From Amoebophrya sp. AT5.2 (Eukaryota > Sar > Dinophyceae > Syndiniales > Amoebophryaceae): 24,179 nt of DNA. The stretch lies in the NCBI GenBank assembly GCA_005223375.1, contig RXOD01004316.1:1-24179 (forward strand). The letters run 5' to 3'. The position numbers were made by a program, and so were the translations under genes. Of the stretch, positions 22,301-24,179 are shown piece after piece; position 1 is the stretch's first letter; every line of letters begins with the position of its first letter. Under the pieces are notes generated by a model that worked only from the letters and a program-made list of their open reading frames with translations, had not been told where the DNA came from and searched no databases.

Positions 22301-23461
22301 GAAGAAAACAGGCAATAAGTACAGTGGGGTCCTCCCGCACTTCCGCTTGGAAATCCAAGAGCACCTCAAGGAGGACCCGAAGAGGCCGAGGGCCGAAAAC
22401 ATCGTTCCCCGGGCCGTCTCGAGCAAGTGGCCCTTGACTGACGCGCAAATCATCTTCGTCTGGCCTGAGGAGTCGGCGCACTTAGGTTCGGAGAAGGGGC
22501 TGCCTGTGAGAAATTCGAAGTGGCGTGCGTGGATGTTGTACACGCTAGCCAACCTCAAGGAAACGCTCTTCGATCCGAACAGCATCAAAACAAAAGAGCA
22601 GTGCCAGGCGCTTCGAGATGGCCACCCAAAGTACTGCTTCTCGGTCCTTTGTCAATGCACAAACAGGTTCACAAATTAACCGATCCCTGATCTTCTTTTA
22701 TGTCAAGCCCAACATTCCACAGCGTGCTGTGGGCCCAGCTCCAACTTTTTGGCCAGTGGTTGTACGAAAAGGAGATCCAGACACCAAAAGCGTGCGTCGC
22801 GCTCGTCGCCCAGCGGCTACGAAGCCTGAACGCGCTGGAGCGTTTCAATCCGCAATCAGGGCACCTGCAAACCCTGACGTTTAAGGCTCTCGAAACCTAC
22901 GGCGAGAGGTTCGAGCCGTGCAGAGCAATGCCGCCCGACACAGCAAAGGTGAATCGGCTCAGCAGAAGAGAGCAAGTGCTGTTCACGATCTGGATGGCAA
23001 CAGGACTCAGAAAAGAATCAATGGCCTCGATCAGAAATGACCTAATTCAACTCGTCACGCCTGAGAAGAAATTCATGCAAGCGATAATTCCGGCGATCAA
23101 AAGTGTCCCAGTGCCGGGCGAAACGTTTTCGGTCTACTTTCCAGCGAAGCTGTACTCCGAGGGAATCTTCCCTGTAGAACCATTAGAACTGGATAAGATA
23201 GCGATGACGCTAGGAACCACCTCGCACGGAGTAAGAAGGGCGCTGGCTATCTACCTCAGAAGAAGAGCCGCGGAAGTCGGCGCGACGCCAGGCACACGAG
23301 AATACGCAATCTTTAAGAAAAGAGTATGCGACAGCTTCGCCTGGACGCAAAACTCCCTCATGTGGGAGGGCGTTTACTCACTGGATGTGATAAAATATGT
23401 GAACACGACCTTCATGGTCCACCCCGACGTGGACGCCTGGTTTACAACAGAGCTTTATTAG
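19394..23461 (+). CDS. Reverse transcriptase-RNase H-tyrosine recombinase polyprotein, about 1216 residues, five exons (joining inferred)
   Basis: The start ATG sits in GCCACCATGG. Proposed exons: 19394-20079, 20183-20401, 20488-22096, 22233-22630 and 22723-23461 (TAG). The order is a charged coiled-coil N-terminus; RT with KLDLFQACL (motif A), YALSFGNIHS (B) and YVDD (21026-21037); RNase H with TDASASG, YELIAIK, CDNAG and NPSDACTR; then a tyrosine recombinase with R (23009), HGVR (23225), W (23342) and Tyr (23375). The last intron (22631-22722, GTACTG...CACAG) is firm. Intron 22097-22232 (GTACTA...AGTAG, phase 0) removes an in-frame TAG at 22148 and is needed because the recombinase frame has no upstream ATG. 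The first intron has another in-frame solution (20042-20165), and donor GTGGAT at 20402 is uncertain. RT/RNase H and recombinase could instead be two proteins. All listed catalytic positions are present, so the enzymes look intact. Confidence 0.8.
22097..22232 (+). other. Candidate intron joining RNase H to the tyrosine recombinase
   Basis: It begins GTACTA, the donor seen in several other introns here, and ends AAAGTAG; both sides are phase 0. It contains the TAG (22148-22150) that would otherwise end the RT/RNase H frame. Downstream, the recombinase frame is open from 22233 (an in-frame TAG lies at 22230) but has no ATG until about 22530, inside the domain. The pyrimidine tract before the acceptor is weak, which limits confidence. 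Confidence 0.5.
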
Positions 23462-24179
23462 CCAAAGTTTGTTCTCCATGACGCAAACCGAACTGTACTT
23501 AGACGCGCAGAAACATGTGCAATACACTTTTGGTATTTGGAAGCAGAGGCGGATCCGCAAAAACCCGTCGTCCCTGCAGGCTGATGTTTCCGAGAACCAA
23601 ATCTTTCATCTTTCACCTGTGCGCGAACAAGAAAAGACCACATGAAAAGTTGTATGACCGCGGGCAGGGTCAAGTTCTTGCCCGAAAAATGTTTCCCCGA
23701 AATCGTATGTCTGGCACGCCGATCCTCACAAGATCCCAACCCACAAGCCTCTCGGTATAGATCCTTCTGGCTCGCGATACAAACTGGCAACGAGATCGGC
23801 ACCTGTCGAAGCCCTACGCTAAGCCTACGACATGTGACAGACTGGCGACCTCTCTTATGCCAGTTCTTGTGGACTTCTACTCCGCTACTGCTGCCGCGCA
23901 GCTTCGGACAGGACGACTCTGACGACGGACATGCACTATCGGTACGACGTGTATGCCGCCTTTCATCGTCCTCCCGGGGCGCGCTTTGCCAACTGATAGC
24001 GGGTTACTGTGTGTACCCGATCATATTGACAATACACAACTACACCGAGCGCCTTGACGGGCCGTTATATTTATCAGGCGGATTGGTTTGGATTGGTTTT
24101 GGTTTGCTTGTTATTACCTGTTGTTATTTGGCCTTACTTTATTTGGTTTATCTTATTGGTTAAGCTAGTTCTCTCGCGG
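23462..24179. other. Region 3' of the tyrosine recombinase; possible element terminus
   Basis: Two modest ORFs occur: ATG 23478 to TGA 23645 (55 codons, start MTQTELYLDAQK) and 23642-24163 (173 codons, ending in a hydrophobic stretch made from T/G-rich repeats such as GGATTGGTTTGGATTGG near 24078-24100). Neither resembles a known protein. The region is where a 3' UTR and right terminal repeat of a DIRS-like element would be expected, but no matching copy was found by eye near the left side or elsewhere in the window. The flanking host sequence is not recognisable. Confidence 0.4.

Larger units (their letters stand above)
11187..23461 (+). mobile_element. Large intron-containing tyrosine-recombinase retrotransposon (DIRS/Ngaro-like); ends not defined
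   Basis: The core evidence is one locus coding for reverse transcriptase (YVDD at 21026-21037), RNase H (TDASASG about 21644, CDNAG about 21857) and a tyrosine recombinase (R 23009, HGVR 23225-23236, W 23342, Y 23375), preceded by a large Gag-like gene. RT/RNase H plus tyrosine recombinase instead of a DDE integrase defines the DIRS superfamily. Limits given are those of the first and last ORF that may belong; membership of the ORFs before 13 kb is inferred from proximity and strand. Terminal repeats were not recognised, so the true ends may lie outside. The core ORFs have no unavoidable internal stop or frameshift once introns are removed, suggesting a fairly recent insertion. Unusually, the core genes appear to hold at least six short introns. 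Confidence 0.7.

Overview
This window comes from a nuclear genome of a eukaryote, most likely a unicellular protist. Three cellular genes (an Arf GEF, an ERGIC-53-like cargo receptor and an exportin-1) are split by short GT-AG spliceosomal introns, and the proteins carry low-complexity inserts. The intron donors are strikingly uniform (GTAC...). An alveolate or dinoflagellate-lineage host would fit the divergent proteins and the intron-rich retroelement genes, but nothing seen here proves it. All recognised genes are on the + strand.

Layout. Positions 1-3445: 3' part of a Sec7-PH Arf guanine-nucleotide exchange factor, with a 954-bp intron holding a ~140-bp tandem repeat. Positions 4677-7331: a complete seven-exon L-type lectin cargo receptor of about 515 residues, the size of ERGIC-53, in which the usual sugar and metal ligands appear to be replaced. 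Positions 8573-10828: the first two exons of exportin-1 (CRM1/XPO1). The gene stops at an intron donor exactly before the NES-groove segment, and no further XPO1 exon is seen in the window. The first two cellular genes both act in ER-Golgi membrane traffic; exportin acts at the nuclear pore.

Positions ~11 kb to ~23.5 kb (perhaps to the window end) look like one large multi-gene retroelement lying downstream of, and perhaps inside an intron of, the exportin gene. It holds: three small unrecognised ORFs packed by a 4-nt gap and an 8-nt overlap (11187-12969); an unrecognised spliced gene of about 323 residues (13053-14200); a spliced Gag-like gene of about 1285 residues with a charged coiled coil, a W/N/K-rich patch and a C-terminal Cys/His cluster (14588-18624); and a spliced gene for reverse transcriptase and RNase H that can be joined in frame to a tyrosine recombinase (19394-23461). 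RT, RNase H and tyrosine recombinase together place it with the DIRS/Ngaro-type tyrosine-recombinase retrotransposons. Its size, its many introns, the apparent RT-RNase H-YR fusion and the extra ORFs make it the most interesting object here.

Splice models were made by hand from phase, donor/acceptor dinucleotides and remembered family sequences. Lectin and exportin junctions are well constrained; several element junctions have alternatives, which are stated.
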